A stretch of DNA of 64,000 nt from Paramicrobacterium humi (GTDB taxonomy: Bacteria > Actinomycetota > Actinomycetes > Actinomycetales > Microbacteriaceae): the NCBI RefSeq assembly GCF_900105715.1, contig NZ_FNRY01000001.1:2418001-2482000 (forward strand), given 5' to 3'. Below the pieces are notes generated by a model. That model was not told the DNA's origin, ran no database searches, and worked only from the letters and a program-made list of their open reading frames with translations. The position numbers and the translations under genes were made by a program. Of this stretch, positions 34,087 through 45,747 are shown piece by piece (within the stretch, counting starts at the first letter, position 1; each line of letters begins with the position of its first letter).

Positions 34087-35334
34087 ATGCGGCAGTATGC
34101 GCTGATCGCTCTCGCGGCCATGATCATCACGTGGGTGCTGTCATGGGGCGTATACAGGTTCGCGCTGCGGTTCAAGCTGTACCCGCCGATCCGTGAGCGG
34201 GACATGCACTCGCGGCCAACGCCGCGTCTCGGCGGGCTCGCGATGTTCCTCGGCGTCGTCGCGGCGGCGGGCATCGCCTCCCTCAACCCGTTCTTCAGCG
34301 TCATCTTCGCCGAGCCCGGCCCGATCATCGCGATCATCGGCGCGACGGCCCTCATCGTCATCCTCGGCATCGTCGACGACCTGATCGACCTCGACTGGAT
34401 GATCAAGCTCGCGGGGCAGTTCCTCGCCGCCGGACTGATCGCCTGGCTCGGGGTGCAGATCTACTCGCTCCCGATCGGCGGCCGCACGGTCGGCTCGAGC
34501 TGGATGTCGTTCACGATGACGGTCTTCGCCATCGTCCTCGTCATGAACGCCGTCAACTTCATCGACGGTCTCGACGGACTCGTCGCCGGAGTCGCTCTCA
34601 TCGCCAACGGCGTGTTCTTCGTGTACGGGTACCTTCTCGTGCGGCAGACGCAGCAGTTCACGTTCTTCAACCTGTCGCTGCTGATCTCCGCGATCCTCGT
34701 CGGCGTGTGCGCCGGATTCCTGCCGCTCAACTGGCATCCGGCGAAGATGTTCATGGGCGACGCGGGCGCGCTTCTCGTCGGCCTGCTCATGGCCACCTCG
34801 GCCATCGCGATCACGGGCCAGATCGACCCGAGCACTATCGAGTCCGGCACGGGCAGCTCCGGCATCGGCAGGTCGCAGCTCGTCGGCGCCTTCATCCCGA
34901 TACTGCTGCCGCTCGCGATACTCATCGTGCCGCTCCTCGACTTCGGCATGGCCGTCTTCCGGCGACTGCGGGCCGGCAAGAGCCCGTTCAGCGCCGACCG
35001 GATGCACTTGCACCACCGGCTCATCGACATGGGGCACAGCCACATCCATGCCGTGGTCCTGTTCTACGCGTGGACCGCCGTCATGTCGGTCTCCTGCCTG
35101 CTTCTGCTCATCTTCGACTCCGGCTGGTGGGCCCTCGGGTTCTGCGTCGTCGGCGTCGCCGTGTGCATGGCCGCCACGCTCGCGCCGCTCGGCCGCCGGA
35201 AGCGACTCGAGGTCGCGGCGCAGCTCACAGCCGACAAGGACTCGACCGAAGCCCTCCGCGAGAACGATCCCCTCGATGACGCTTCCGCCTCGGGCGAAGC
35301 CACGACTCACCGACACGAAGGACCAGTACTGTGA
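34087..35334 (+). CDS. Undecaprenyl-phosphate N-acetylhexosamine-1-phosphate transferase (WecA/TagO-like, GT4/MraY superfamily)
   Basis: The 415-residue polytopic membrane protein transfers a sugar phosphate to undecaprenyl phosphate, the first step of a cell-wall polymer or glycolipid. MraY-superfamily motifs are clear: RDMHSRPTPRLGG, DDLIDLDWMIKL (Mg-binding aspartates), NAVNFIDGLDGL, MGDAGALLVG and MHLHHRLIDMGHSH. About eleven membrane segments are visible. Its stop overlaps the start of the ATP-synthase-I-like gene (GTGA), a gene order common in actinobacteria. The product sugar is probably GlcNAc-1-phosphate, by analogy. Confidence 0.92.
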   Translation: MRQYALIALAAMIITWVLSWGVYRFALRFKLYPPIRERDMHSRPTPRLGGLAMFLGVVAAAGIASLNPFFSVIFAEPGPIIAIIGATALIVILGIVDDLIDLDWMIKLAGQFLAAGLIAWLGVQIYSLPIGGRTVGSSWMSFTMTVFAIVLVMNAVNFIDGLDGLVAGVALIANGVFFVYGYLLVRQTQQFTFFNLSLLISAILVGVCAGFLPLNWHPAKMFMGDAGALLVGLLMATSAIAITGQIDPSTIESGTGSSGIGRSQLVGAFIPILLPLAILIVPLLDFGMAVFRRLRAGKSPFSADRMHLHHRLIDMGHSHIHAVVLFYAWTAVMSVSCLLLLIFDSGWWALGFCVVGVAVCMAATLAPLGRRKRLEVAAQLTADKDSTEALRENDPLDDASASGEATTHRHEGPVL

Positions 35335-35777
35335 CCTCGAATCCCATCTTCCGGGCCAGCATCCTCTGGGGTGCCGTCGTGACGGCGGGGATCGCCGTGC
35401 TCGGGGGCATCATCGGATTCTTCGTGGACGGCTCACGTGGCCTCGTGAGCGGACTGCTCGGCGCCGTTCTCGCTCTCCTGTTCGTGAGCGTCACGGCGAT
35501 CAGCATCCTTCTCGCGAACAGGAAGGCCGGGACGGATCTGTTCGTTCCGATCTTCTTCGCGAGCGTCATGGGCAGCTGGATCGTGAAGTTCATCGTCTTC
35601 CTCGTCGTCGCGTGGCTGCTCAAGCAGCAGCCGTGGGTGAACGACACGGTGTTCTTCCTCTCCGTCATCGCGGGGGTGATCGCGTCGCTCGTCGTCGACG
35701 GCATCGTGGTCGCGAAGATGCGCGTTCCGTACGCGAGCGACGTTCAATTGCCGGGCAATGAAAATAAGGATGATTAG
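35331..35777 (+). CDS. AtpI-like membrane protein preceding the ATP synthase operon
   Basis: The 148-residue protein has four hydrophobic segments (about 9-30, 34-52, 66-88 and 99-122) and no catalytic motif. Position directly before atpB and topology match the AtpI-type proteins thought to assist c-ring assembly or Mg uptake. Sequence similarity to E. coli AtpI is too weak to claim from inspection, so the label rests on context and topology. The GTG start overlaps the upstream stop by four bases. Confidence 0.65.
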   Translation: MTSNPIFRASILWGAVVTAGIAVLGGIIGFFVDGSRGLVSGLLGAVLALLFVSVTAISILLANRKAGTDLFVPIFFASVMGSWIVKFIVFLVVAWLLKQQPWVNDTVFFLSVIAGVIASLVVDGIVVAKMRVPYASDVQLPGNENKDD

Positions 35778-35784
35778 GCTCTTC

Positions 35785-35858
35785 TACGATTCGTAGACAG
35801 CCGCAACGTTTGCTAAGGTTATGGGAGATTCTCCCTGCCGGGGTGCGCCTTCGGGTGC
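35785..35858 (+). promoter_or_regulatory. Structured leader and possible promoter region of the atp operon
   Basis: Small hairpins are CTACG-ATT-CGTAG (35785-35797), GGGAG-ATT-CTCCC (35823-35835) and GCGCC-TTCG-GGTGC (35845-35858, a UUCG tetraloop with one wobble). A TAAGGT element at 35814-35819 could be a -10 box. I could not assign any known RNA class. Confidence 0.35.
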
Positions 35859-35894
35859 CGGGTATGGCGTCTTTCCCACCGATCGAACGTAAGC

Positions 35895-37021
<1,127 letters not shown>

Positions 37022-37050
37022 TCCTCTTTCACAACTCGTAAGGAGGAATG

Positions 37051-37611
37051 ATGCTTCACACACTCTTGGCGGCAGCAGAAGGGGAGACGGCTCCGAACCC
37101 GATTCTCCCGCAGCCGTACGACATCATCTGGTCGTTGGTGTGCTTCGTTATCGTTCTCGTCGTGTTCTGGAAGGTCGCCCTTCCGAAGCTGTACACGCTG
37201 CTCGACGAGCGCGGTGCGGCGATCGAGGGAAACATCGCGAAGGCAGACGAGGCTCAGCGCAAGGCTGAGGCGGCGCTCGAGGAGTACACCTCGCAGCTCG
37301 CCGACGCTCGAGCGGAGGCCGGTCGCATCCGCGAAGGCGCCAGAGAAGACGGCAAGAAGATCGTGGCAGAGGCCAAGGACCAGGCGACGACAGAGGCCGC
37401 CCGCATCACGGCAAGCGCCCAGTCGCAGATCGAGGCGGAGCGCCAGTCGGCGATCGTCTCGCTGCGCAGCGAGGTCGGCACTCTGGCTCTCGACCTCGCC
37501 GGCAACGTGATCGGCGAGTCGCTGCAGGACGACCAGAAGGCTTCGGCCGTCGTGGACCGCTTCCTCGCGGACCTCGAGGCTTCAGAGACGACAGCGGCAG
37601 GGAACAAGTAA
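37051..37611 (+). CDS. atpF: ATP synthase F0 subunit b
   Basis: The 186-residue subunit has one N-terminal membrane helix (about 26-46) and a long charged helix that forms the peripheral stalk dimer. Two ATG codons are adjacent at 37048 and 37051; AGGAGG ends at 37046, so only the second has a workable spacing (four bases) and I use it. It is a normal separate b subunit, not the b-delta fusion of mycobacteria. Confidence 0.96.
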   Translation: MLHTLLAAAEGETAPNPILPQPYDIIWSLVCFVIVLVVFWKVALPKLYTLLDERGAAIEGNIAKADEAQRKAEAALEEYTSQLADARAEAGRIREGAREDGKKIVAEAKDQATTEAARITASAQSQIEAERQSAIVSLRSEVGTLALDLAGNVIGESLQDDQKASAVVDRFLADLEASETTAAGNK

Positions 37612-37617
37612 TCAGCA

Positions 37618-38412
37618 ATGGGTAGCGCAACAAGAGAAGCACTCGCTCAGTCGGTGGCGGCCCTCGAGGCCGCCCAGGGCTCCGTCGACCTCTCCACTGC
37701 AGCCGAGCTGCTCGACGCGGGACGCGTCATCGACGCTTCCGCGCAATTGCGCACGCTGATCGCGGACCCTGCGGCCGAGCCTGAGGTGAAGGCCGAGGTT
37801 GCGAACCGCGTGTTCGGCGGGCGCGTGGGGCAGACCGCCGCCTCGCTCCTCGGCGTCATCGCGCGCGGACGCTGGTCCTCGGCGGAGGACCTGCTCGCGG
37901 GCGTGGAAGAACTGGGCATTCGGGCCGCCGCGATCTCGGCACCCGACGCCGACCTCGAGTCGGAGCTGTTCCAGTTCGGCCGCGCCGTCTCGTCGAACGC
38001 CGAGCTGGAGCTCGCGCTCAGCGCGAAGCTCGGCAGCGGAGACGCGAAGGCGGATCTCGTGCAGAAGCTGTTGGCCGGCAAGGCGAGCGAGCAGACCGTG
38101 CTGATCGTCTCGCAGCTGGTGCGTCAGGCGCGCGGGCGCCGCACGGGCGAGCTGCTGCGCCGAGCGGCATCCGTCGTCGCATCCCAGCGGGGCCGCACCG
38201 TCGCGACCGTCACGAGCGCGAGCCCGTTGAACGACACCCAGGTCGAGCGGCTCCGCGGCGTGCTCGGCGGCATGTACAAGCAGGACATCGCGTTCAACCT
38301 GGTCGTCGACCCCGAGCTCGTTGGGGGAATGCGCATCCAGGCGGGGGATGATGTCATCGACGGCAGCATCGCCTCACGCCTCGCCGACCTGAAACTCAAG
38401 CTCGCCGGCTAG
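37618..38412 (+). CDS. atpH: ATP synthase F1 subunit delta
   Basis: The 264-residue delta subunit attaches F1 to the b stalk. It is longer than the 177-residue E. coli protein, as in other actinobacteria, with the conserved C-terminal block [22 protein letters not shown]. It begins six bases after atpF, and 52 bases separate it from atpA. Confidence 0.95.
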   Translation: MGSATREALAQSVAALEAAQGSVDLSTAAELLDAGRVIDASAQLRTLIADPAAEPEVKAEVANRVFGGRVGQTAASLLGVIARGRWSSAEDLLAGVEELGIRAAAISAPDADLESELFQFGRAVSSNAELELALSAKLGSGDAKADLVQKLLAGKASEQTVLIVSQLVRQARGRRTGELLRRAASVVASQRGRTVATVTSASPLNDTQVERLRGVLGGMYKQDIAFNLVVDPELVGGMRIQAGDDVIDGSIASRLADLKLKLAG

Positions 38413-38464
38413 ACCGGCTCCACACACTTATCGGGGAAGAACCCCGGCACAGATAGGGAAGAAG

Positions 38465-40093
38465 ATGGCAGAACTCACGATCAGCCCCGATGAGATCCGG
38501 GATGCTCTGAAGGGCTTCGTCTCGGCATACGAGCCCGACAAGGCCTCGAAGACCGAGGTCGGCTATGTCACGGATGCCGCTGACGGCATCGCGCACGTCG
38601 AGGGCCTGCCCGGCGTCATGGCCAACGAACTCATCCGCTTCGCGGACGGCACGCTCGGGCTCGCCCAGAACCTGGACGAGAGCGAGATCGGCGCCATCGT
38701 GCTCGGCGAGTTCGCCGGCATCGACGAGGGCATGGAAGTCACGCGGACGGGCGAGGTCCTCTCGGTCGCCGTCGGCGACGGCTACCTCGGCCGCGTCGTC
38801 GACCCGCTCGGCAACCCGATCGACGGTCTCGGCGAGATCGCCACCGAGGGTCGGCGCGAGCTCGAGCTGCAGGCGCCCGGCGTCATGCAGCGCAAGAGCG
38901 TGCACGAGCCCCTGCAGACCGGCATCAAGGCGATCGACGCCATGATCCCCGTCGGCCGCGGCCAGCGTCAGCTCATCATCGGCGACCGCCAGACCGGCAA
39001 GACCGCGATCGCGATCGACACGATCATCAACCAGAAGTCGAACTGGGACTCGGGCGACCCCGAGAAGCAGGTTCGCTGCATCTACGTCGCCGTCGGCCAG
39101 AAGGGCTCGACCATCGCATCGGTGAAGGGCGCGCTCGAGGACGCCGGAGCGATGGAGTACACGACGATCGTGGCCTCCCCGGCATCCGACCCCGCGGGCT
39201 TCAAGTACCTCGCCCCCTACACGGGCTCGGCGATCGGCCAGCACTGGATGTACGGCGGAAAGCACGTGCTGATCGTCTTCGACGACCTGTCGAAGCAGGC
39301 GGAGGCGTACCGCGCCGTGTCGCTGCTGCTGCGTCGCCCGCCGGGGCGCGAGGCGTACCCCGGTGACGTCTTCTACCTGCACTCCCGCCTGCTCGAGCGC
39401 TGCGCGAAGCTCTCGGACGAGCTCGGTGCGGGCTCGATGACCGGTCTGCCGATCATCGAGACGAAGGCGAACGACGTCTCGGCGTACATCCCGACGAACG
39501 TGATCTCGATCACCGACGGCCAGATCTTCCTTCAGTCCGACTTGTTCAACGCGAACCAGCGTCCCGCTGTCGACGTCGGAATCTCGGTGTCCCGCGTCGG
39601 CGGTGACGCCCAGGTGAAGAGCATCAAGAAGGTCTCGGGAACGCTCAAGCTCGAGCTCGCCCAGTACCGTTCGCTCGAGGCGTTCGCGATGTTCGCGTCC
39701 GACCTCGACGCGGCCAGCCGCCGCCAGCTCGATCGCGGCGCGCGCCTGACCGAGCTGCTCAAGCAGCCGCAGTACTCGCCGTACCCGGTGGAGGAGCAGG
39801 TCGTCTCGATCTGGGCCGGCACCAACGGCAAGCTCGACACGGTTCCCGTCGAGGACGTTCTGCGATTCGAGCGTGAACTGCTCGACTACCTGCGTCGCAA
39901 CACCTCGGTGCTCGACGACCTGCGGGAGACGAACCAGCTCACCGACGAGACCGTCGCGACGCTCGACAGCTCCGTCGACACGTTCCTCTCCGAGTTCCAG
40001 ACGAGCGAGGGCAAGCCGCTCGGCCCCGAGCAGGTCGAGGAGCTCCCGGAAGAGGACGTCAACCAGGAGAAGATCGTCAAGGGACGTCGATAA
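38465..40093 (+). CDS. atpA: ATP synthase F1 subunit alpha
   Basis: The 542-residue subunit carries the non-catalytic nucleotide sites. The P-loop is [11 protein letters not shown] (about 173-183); VGQKGSTIA and the arginine-finger segment [12 protein letters not shown] are also visible. It has the extended actinobacterial C-terminus ending in KGRR. A GGGAAGAAG ribosome-binding site precedes the ATG. atpG follows after three bases. Confidence 0.97.
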   Translation: MAELTISPDEIRDALKGFVSAYEPDKASKTEVGYVTDAADGIAHVEGLPGVMANELIRFADGTLGLAQNLDESEIGAIVLGEFAGIDEGMEVTRTGEVLSVAVGDGYLGRVVDPLGNPIDGLGEIATEGRRELELQAPGVMQRKSVHEPLQTGIKAIDAMIPVGRGQRQLIIGDRQTGKTAIAIDTIINQKSNWDSGDPEKQVRCIYVAVGQKGSTIASVKGALEDAGAMEYTTIVASPASDPAGFKYLAPYTGSAIGQHWMYGGKHVLIVFDDLSKQAEAYRAVSLLLRRPPGREAYPGDVFYLHSRLLERCAKLSDELGAGSMTGLPIIETKANDVSAYIPTNVISITDGQIFLQSDLFNANQRPAVDVGISVSRVGGDAQVKSIKKVSGTLKLELAQYRSLEAFAMFASDLDAASRRQLDRGARLTELLKQPQYSPYPVEEQVVSIWAGTNGKLDTVPVEDVLRFERELLDYLRRNTSVLDDLRETNQLTDETVATLDSSVDTFLSEFQTSEGKPLGPEQVEELPEEDVNQEKIVKGRR

Positions 40094-40096
40094 TCC

Positions 40097-42489
<2,393 letters not shown>

Positions 42490-42491
42490 CC

Positions 42492-42761
42492 ATGGCGGAG
42501 CGTTCGCTGCAGGTCAGCGTCGTCGCCGCCGACCACGAAGTGTGGTCGGGGGAGGCGTCACTGGTCATCGCCAAGACGGTCGAGGGTGAGATCGGCGTGA
42601 TGGCCGGTCACGAGCCGATGCTCGCCATCCTCTCCAAGGGCGAGGTGCGCGTCACGACCTCGACGGGCGAGAAGGTCACGGCCACGGCGGACGACGGCTT
42701 CCTGTCCGTCGAGAACAACACCGTCACCGTCGTCGCCGGCAACGCGTCTCTCGTCAAGTAA
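42492..42761 (+). CDS. atpC: ATP synthase F1 subunit epsilon, short form
   Basis: The 89-residue protein contains the N-terminal beta-sandwich that contacts gamma and the c ring (VVAADHEVWSGEASLV to VVAGNASLVK) and then stops. The C-terminal helical hairpin that acts as a brake on ATP hydrolysis in the 130-140-residue epsilon of many bacteria is missing. I chose the ATG at 42492; a longer frame would overlap atpD. Confidence 0.93.
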   Translation: MAERSLQVSVVAADHEVWSGEASLVIAKTVEGEIGVMAGHEPMLAILSKGEVRVTTSTGEKVTATADDGFLSVENNTVTVVAGNASLVK

Positions 42762-42780
42762 CTCTCTTTCTCTCTTCACC

Positions 42781-42847
42781 CGAACGCCCCGTGCTGATCC
42801 TGCTGCCTCCGTCTGAGACGAAGCGGCAGGGCGGCACGGGGCGTTCG
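42781..42847 (+). repeat. 14-base perfect inverted repeat enclosing the yaaA start
   Basis: CGAACGCCCCGTGC (42781-42794) and GCACGGGGCGTTCG (42834-42847) are exact inverse complements 39 bases apart. The left arm contains the first bases of the yaaA GTG start and the right arm lies in codons 15-19. Inner complementarity (CTGCC with GGCAG) would extend the stem. Confidence 0.75.
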
Positions 42848-43531
42848 CTGTCTCCAGGGACGCTCTCGTTCCCTGCCCTCGACCCTCAACGACGCGCGCT
42901 CGTGGGCGCTGTCGTGGCGCTTGCCGGGGACGCCGACGCCACGATCGCGGCGCTCAAGCTCGGACCCAAGCAGCACGCGGAGGTGGAGACGAACCGGGCG
43001 CTGCGGCGCGCCGCCACGATGCCCGCTATCGATCGCTACACCGGCGTGCTCTTCGACGCGCTCGATGCGCAGAGCCTCAGTACGGCGGAGCGGGCGTTCG
43101 CGGGGCGGCACGTCGCCGTGCACTCGGCGCTGTTCGGGCTCATCGGCGCGCTCGACCCGATTCCCGCCTATCGGCTCTCCCATGACTCCCGCGTTCCCGA
43201 GCTTCCGCTCAAGCGGCACTGGTCGGCGAGCGTGAGCGCGCAGCTCGCCGAGCATGACGGGCTCATCCTCGACTTGCGCTCCGAGGGGTACGCGAAGCTC
43301 GGACCGGCGCCGACCGACGGCCGGGTCCGGTACGTTCGCGTCCTCACCGAAGCGGAGGGTGGCACGCGCCGCGCCCTCAACCACTTCAACAAGAAGGCGA
43401 AGGGCGCATTCAGCCGCGCCCTCATCCAGTCCGGCATCGACTTCTCGGACGTGACGGAACTCCTCGACTGGGCGGCGAGAGGCGGCATCCGGCTCGAGGA
43501 CGCCGACGGTGAACTCGCGCTCATCGTCTGA
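42791..43531 (+). CDS. yaaA: YaaA family peroxide-stress protein (DUF328)
   Basis: The 246-residue protein matches YaaA/UPF0246: the opening LILLPPSETK, then YTGVLFDAL, HSALFGLIGALDPIPAYR and the C-terminal FNKKAKGAFSRAL. In E. coli YaaA limits damage from hydrogen peroxide by lowering free iron, and it has DNA-binding ability; the actinobacterial role is inferred. The GTG start sits inside a strong inverted repeat and has no clear ribosome-binding site, so translation may depend on unfolding. Confidence 0.88.
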   Translation: MLILLPPSETKRQGGTGRSLSPGTLSFPALDPQRRALVGAVVALAGDADATIAALKLGPKQHAEVETNRALRRAATMPAIDRYTGVLFDALDAQSLSTAERAFAGRHVAVHSALFGLIGALDPIPAYRLSHDSRVPELPLKRHWSASVSAQLAEHDGLILDLRSEGYAKLGPAPTDGRVRYVRVLTEAEGGTRRALNHFNKKAKGAFSRALIQSGIDFSDVTELLDWAARGGIRLEDADGELALIV

Positions 43532-43554
43532 GCCGGCTACGCCGCGTAGTCGGC
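43532..43554. terminator. Hairpin at the yaaA / alkyltransferase-like convergent end
   Basis: GCCGGCTACG (43532-43541) pairs with CGTAGTCGGC (43545-43554) around a CCG loop, ten pairs with one wobble. It lies right after the yaaA stop and inside the last codons of the convergent gene, so it could stop transcription from either side. Confidence 0.5.
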
Positions 43555-44046
43555 GCCCTCGTGGTCAAGCAGCCACGCCTTGATGTCCCGCCCGTTCGAG
43601 CCGCTGAAGCCCGTGATGCGGCCGGTGCTCGAGACGACGCGGTGGCTCGGCACGATGATCGGCAGCGGATTCGCCGCCACCGCGCGGCCGATGGCGCGTC
43701 CACCGCGGCTGCCGACGGCCGTGTAGCCGAGGCTCGCGTAGCTCACCACCGCGCCGAACGGCACGAGATCGAGGGCGTTCCACACGGCGAGCTGGAACGC
43801 CGTTCCGGTGAGCGTGAACGGCACGGAGAACTGCGTGCGGTCGCCGACGAAGTACTCGCCCAGCTGCGCGACCGCCTCGTCGATGAGCCCCGTCGTGCGG
43901 CGCGGCAGGTCGTCGTGGGGGAGTGCGCCGTCGTCTTCGATGGCGATGCCGGTCAGCGACTCGCCGTCGCTCACGAGCTCGATGCGGCCGATAGGGGTGG
44001 AGACGACGGCGAGGTATTCGGGAATGTCGAGGAGAGTCTGCGTCAT
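43537..44046 (-). CDS. Alkylguanine-DNA alkyltransferase homologue lacking the catalytic cysteine (ATL-like)
   Basis: The 169-residue protein has the full Ogt/AGT layout: an N-terminal domain and a C-terminal DNA-binding domain with the helix-turn-helix, the tyrosine in VVSYASLGY, the arginine finger region GGRAIGRAVAANP with the hinge asparagine and the C-terminal glutamate in DHEG. The active-site motif, normally PCHRV, reads PSHRV: Ser134 is encoded by AGC (43647-43645), one base away from TGC. Repair by alkyl transfer to cysteine should therefore be impossible. Alkyltransferase-like proteins, with Trp or Ala at this site, bind O6-alkylguanine and flag it for nucleotide excision repair; this protein may do the same. 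Confidence 0.85.
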   Translation of the reverse strand: MTQTLLDIPEYLAVVSTPIGRIELVSDGESLTGIAIEDDGALPHDDLPRRTTGLIDEAVAQLGEYFVGDRTQFSVPFTLTGTAFQLAVWNALDLVPFGAVVSYASLGYTAVGSRGGRAIGRAVAANPLPIIVPSHRVVSSTGRITGFSGSNGRDIKAWLLDHEGADYAA

Positions 44047-44135
44047 GACGCGAGGCTAGGGGCGCTCCGTCGCGACCTCAGCGCGGAACGCGAGTCGGTG
44101 CATAACTCTGTCCGCTCCGGGCCTGTGAACGACGA

Positions 44136-44141
44136 TAACGT
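44136..44141 (+). promoter_or_regulatory. -10 element TAACGT, leaderless promoter of the second aldo/keto reductase
   Basis: TAACGT is followed by six bases and the ATG at 44148, which favours that start over the ATG at 44157. Confidence 0.45.
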
Positions 44142-44147
44142 GGGGGC

Positions 44148-45110
44148 ATGCGTGAAATGAGCTATCGACCCCTCGGAACCTCCGGCCTCATGGTGTCCGC
44201 CACGGGTCTGGGGTGCAACAACTTCGGCCGCTCCGGAACCGTGACGGAGGACCAGTCCGGCACCGACGCCGTCATCGGCGCGGCTCTCGACGCCGGCATC
44301 ACGTTCTTCGACACGGCCGACATGTACGGCAAGCACCCCGGCTTGAGCGAGACGCTCATGGGCAACGCGCTGAGGGGCAAGCGCGACGACGTCGTGCTCG
44401 CGACGAAGTTCGGCCACAGCGGCGCCGACGTCGGCATCGCAGGGTGGGGCGCGAAGGGATCGCGCCGCTACGTGCGACTCGCCGTGGAGGCGTCGCTTCG
44501 GCGGCTGCAGACCGACTGGATCGACCTCTACCAGCTGCACACGCCCGACGACGTGACGCCGATCGAAGAGACGCTCGCGGCCCTCGACGAGCTCATCGTC
44601 GAAGGCAAGGTCCGCTACATCGGCCACTCGAACCTGTCCGCGTGGCAGCTCGTGGAAGCCGAGTTCACGGCACGGCTGCACGAGCACCCGCGGTTCATCT
44701 CCGCGCAGAATCAGTACAGCCTCATCGTGCGCGACGCCGAGCGGGACGTCCTTCCCGCCGCGAACCGCTTCGGAGTGGGCTTCCTGCCGTACTTCCCGCT
44801 GCATAACGGCCTGCTCACCGGCAAGTTCACACGGTCAGGCGGGCCGGACGACTCGCGAATCATGCGGCAACGCCGGCACATCATCGACGACGCGCCATGG
44901 GATGCGCTCGAGGCGTACCGCGCGTTCTGCGAGGAGCGCGGCATCAGCATGCTGCAGGCGACGTTCGGCTGGCTCCTCGCGCAGCCGGCGCTCGCGAGCG
45001 TCATCGCGGGGGCGACGAGCCCCGAGCAGGTGAGACAGAACGCGGATGCCGCGACGGCATGGCAGCCGAGTGCCGATGAGGTTCGCGCGATCAGCGAGAT
45101 CTTCGACTAG
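44148..45110 (+). CDS. Aldo/keto reductase (YhdN/IolS type)
   Basis: The 320-residue enzyme is an NADPH-dependent reductase with catalytic residues D55 and Y60 (FFDTADMYG), K87 (VLATKFGH) and a histidine in YQLHTPDD. The C-terminal IAGATSPEQVRQNADA is the family's cofactor-binding ending. It is unlike the aldo/keto reductase at 608 and belongs to a different subgroup. Its stop lies five bases before the -35 element of the TetR gene, so the regulator does not obviously control it. Confidence 0.9.
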   Translation: MREMSYRPLGTSGLMVSATGLGCNNFGRSGTVTEDQSGTDAVIGAALDAGITFFDTADMYGKHPGLSETLMGNALRGKRDDVVLATKFGHSGADVGIAGWGAKGSRRYVRLAVEASLRRLQTDWIDLYQLHTPDDVTPIEETLAALDELIVEGKVRYIGHSNLSAWQLVEAEFTARLHEHPRFISAQNQYSLIVRDAERDVLPAANRFGVGFLPYFPLHNGLLTGKFTRSGGPDDSRIMRQRRHIIDDAPWDALEAYRAFCEERGISMLQATFGWLLAQPALASVIAGATSPEQVRQNADAATAWQPSADEVRAISEIFD

Positions 45111-45115
45111 CTCCC

Positions 45116-45145
45116 TTGCTGAGTGAGTGCTCACTCAGTTATGCT
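45116..45145 (+). promoter_or_regulatory. Promoter of the TetR-ABC exporter operon
   Basis: A -35 element TTGCTG (45116-45121) and a -10 element TATGCT (45140-45145) are separated by 18 bases. The GTG start lies six bases after the -10 box, giving a leaderless mRNA. Confidence 0.65.
45119..45138 (+). promoter_or_regulatory. TetR operator palindrome
   Basis: CTGAGTGAGTGCTCACTCAG consists of two perfect nine-base inverted half-sites around a TG centre and fills the gap between -35 and -10. Its size, symmetry and position directly before a TetR gene make it the likely autoregulatory operator that also controls the coupled ABC genes. Confidence 0.8.
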
Positions 45146-45151
45146 CTCGGG

Positions 45152-45739
45152 GTGACGATCAGCAAGACGAAGCGCGCTGCCCCGATGTCGGCGGAGGACC
45201 GGCGGGAGATGATCCTCGACGTCGTCGTGCCCTTGCTGCTTGAGCACGGCACCGGCGTGACGTCCCGCCAGATCGCGCAGGCCGCGGGAATCGCGGAAGG
45301 CACCATCTTCCGGGTGTTCGGCGACAAGGACAGCGTCGTGTCCGCCGCGATCGACAAGTACTTCGATCCCGAGCCGTTTCGCGAGCAGTTGCGGCACATC
45401 AGCCCGGAGTGGTCCCTCGACGTGAAGCTGCGGGAGCTCATCCGGCTGATGCGGGAGCGCTTCACGGGAATCTTCCGTCTCGCGAGCGTCATCGGCCCGC
45501 GGCATCCCGACCGACGCGACCAGCGGCAGGTGTACGCCTCGATCGTCGCGGACTTTCTCGCGCCGGACCTCGAGCGCCTGACGCTGCCGCCGGTCCGTGT
45601 CGCGCACATCGTGCGCCTGCTCACGTTCGCGTCCGCGTTTCCCATGGTGAACGCGGGCATCGAGTTCGACGACGCCGAACTCGCACACATCATCATGCAC
45701 GGGGTCGTCGGCGCCCCACGATCAGAATCGCAAGGATAG
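45152..45739 (+). CDS. TetR-family transcriptional regulator
   Basis: The 195-residue regulator has an N-terminal helix-turn-helix domain (about 12-60; VTSRQIAQAAGIAEGTIFRVFGDKDSV) and an all-helical ligand-binding domain. The GTG at 45152 follows a -10 box at leaderless spacing; an upstream ATG at 45116 would place the operator inside the coding region. The ABC exporter genes start eight bases after its stop, so it probably represses itself and the exporter until a ligand, likely an exported compound, binds. Confidence 0.92.
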   Translation: MTISKTKRAAPMSAEDRREMILDVVVPLLLEHGTGVTSRQIAQAAGIAEGTIFRVFGDKDSVVSAAIDKYFDPEPFREQLRHISPEWSLDVKLRELIRLMRERFTGIFRLASVIGPRHPDRRDQRQVYASIVADFLAPDLERLTLPPVRVAHIVRLLTFASAFPMVNAGIEFDDAELAHIIMHGVVGAPRSESQG

Positions 45740-45747
45740 GAACCGCT

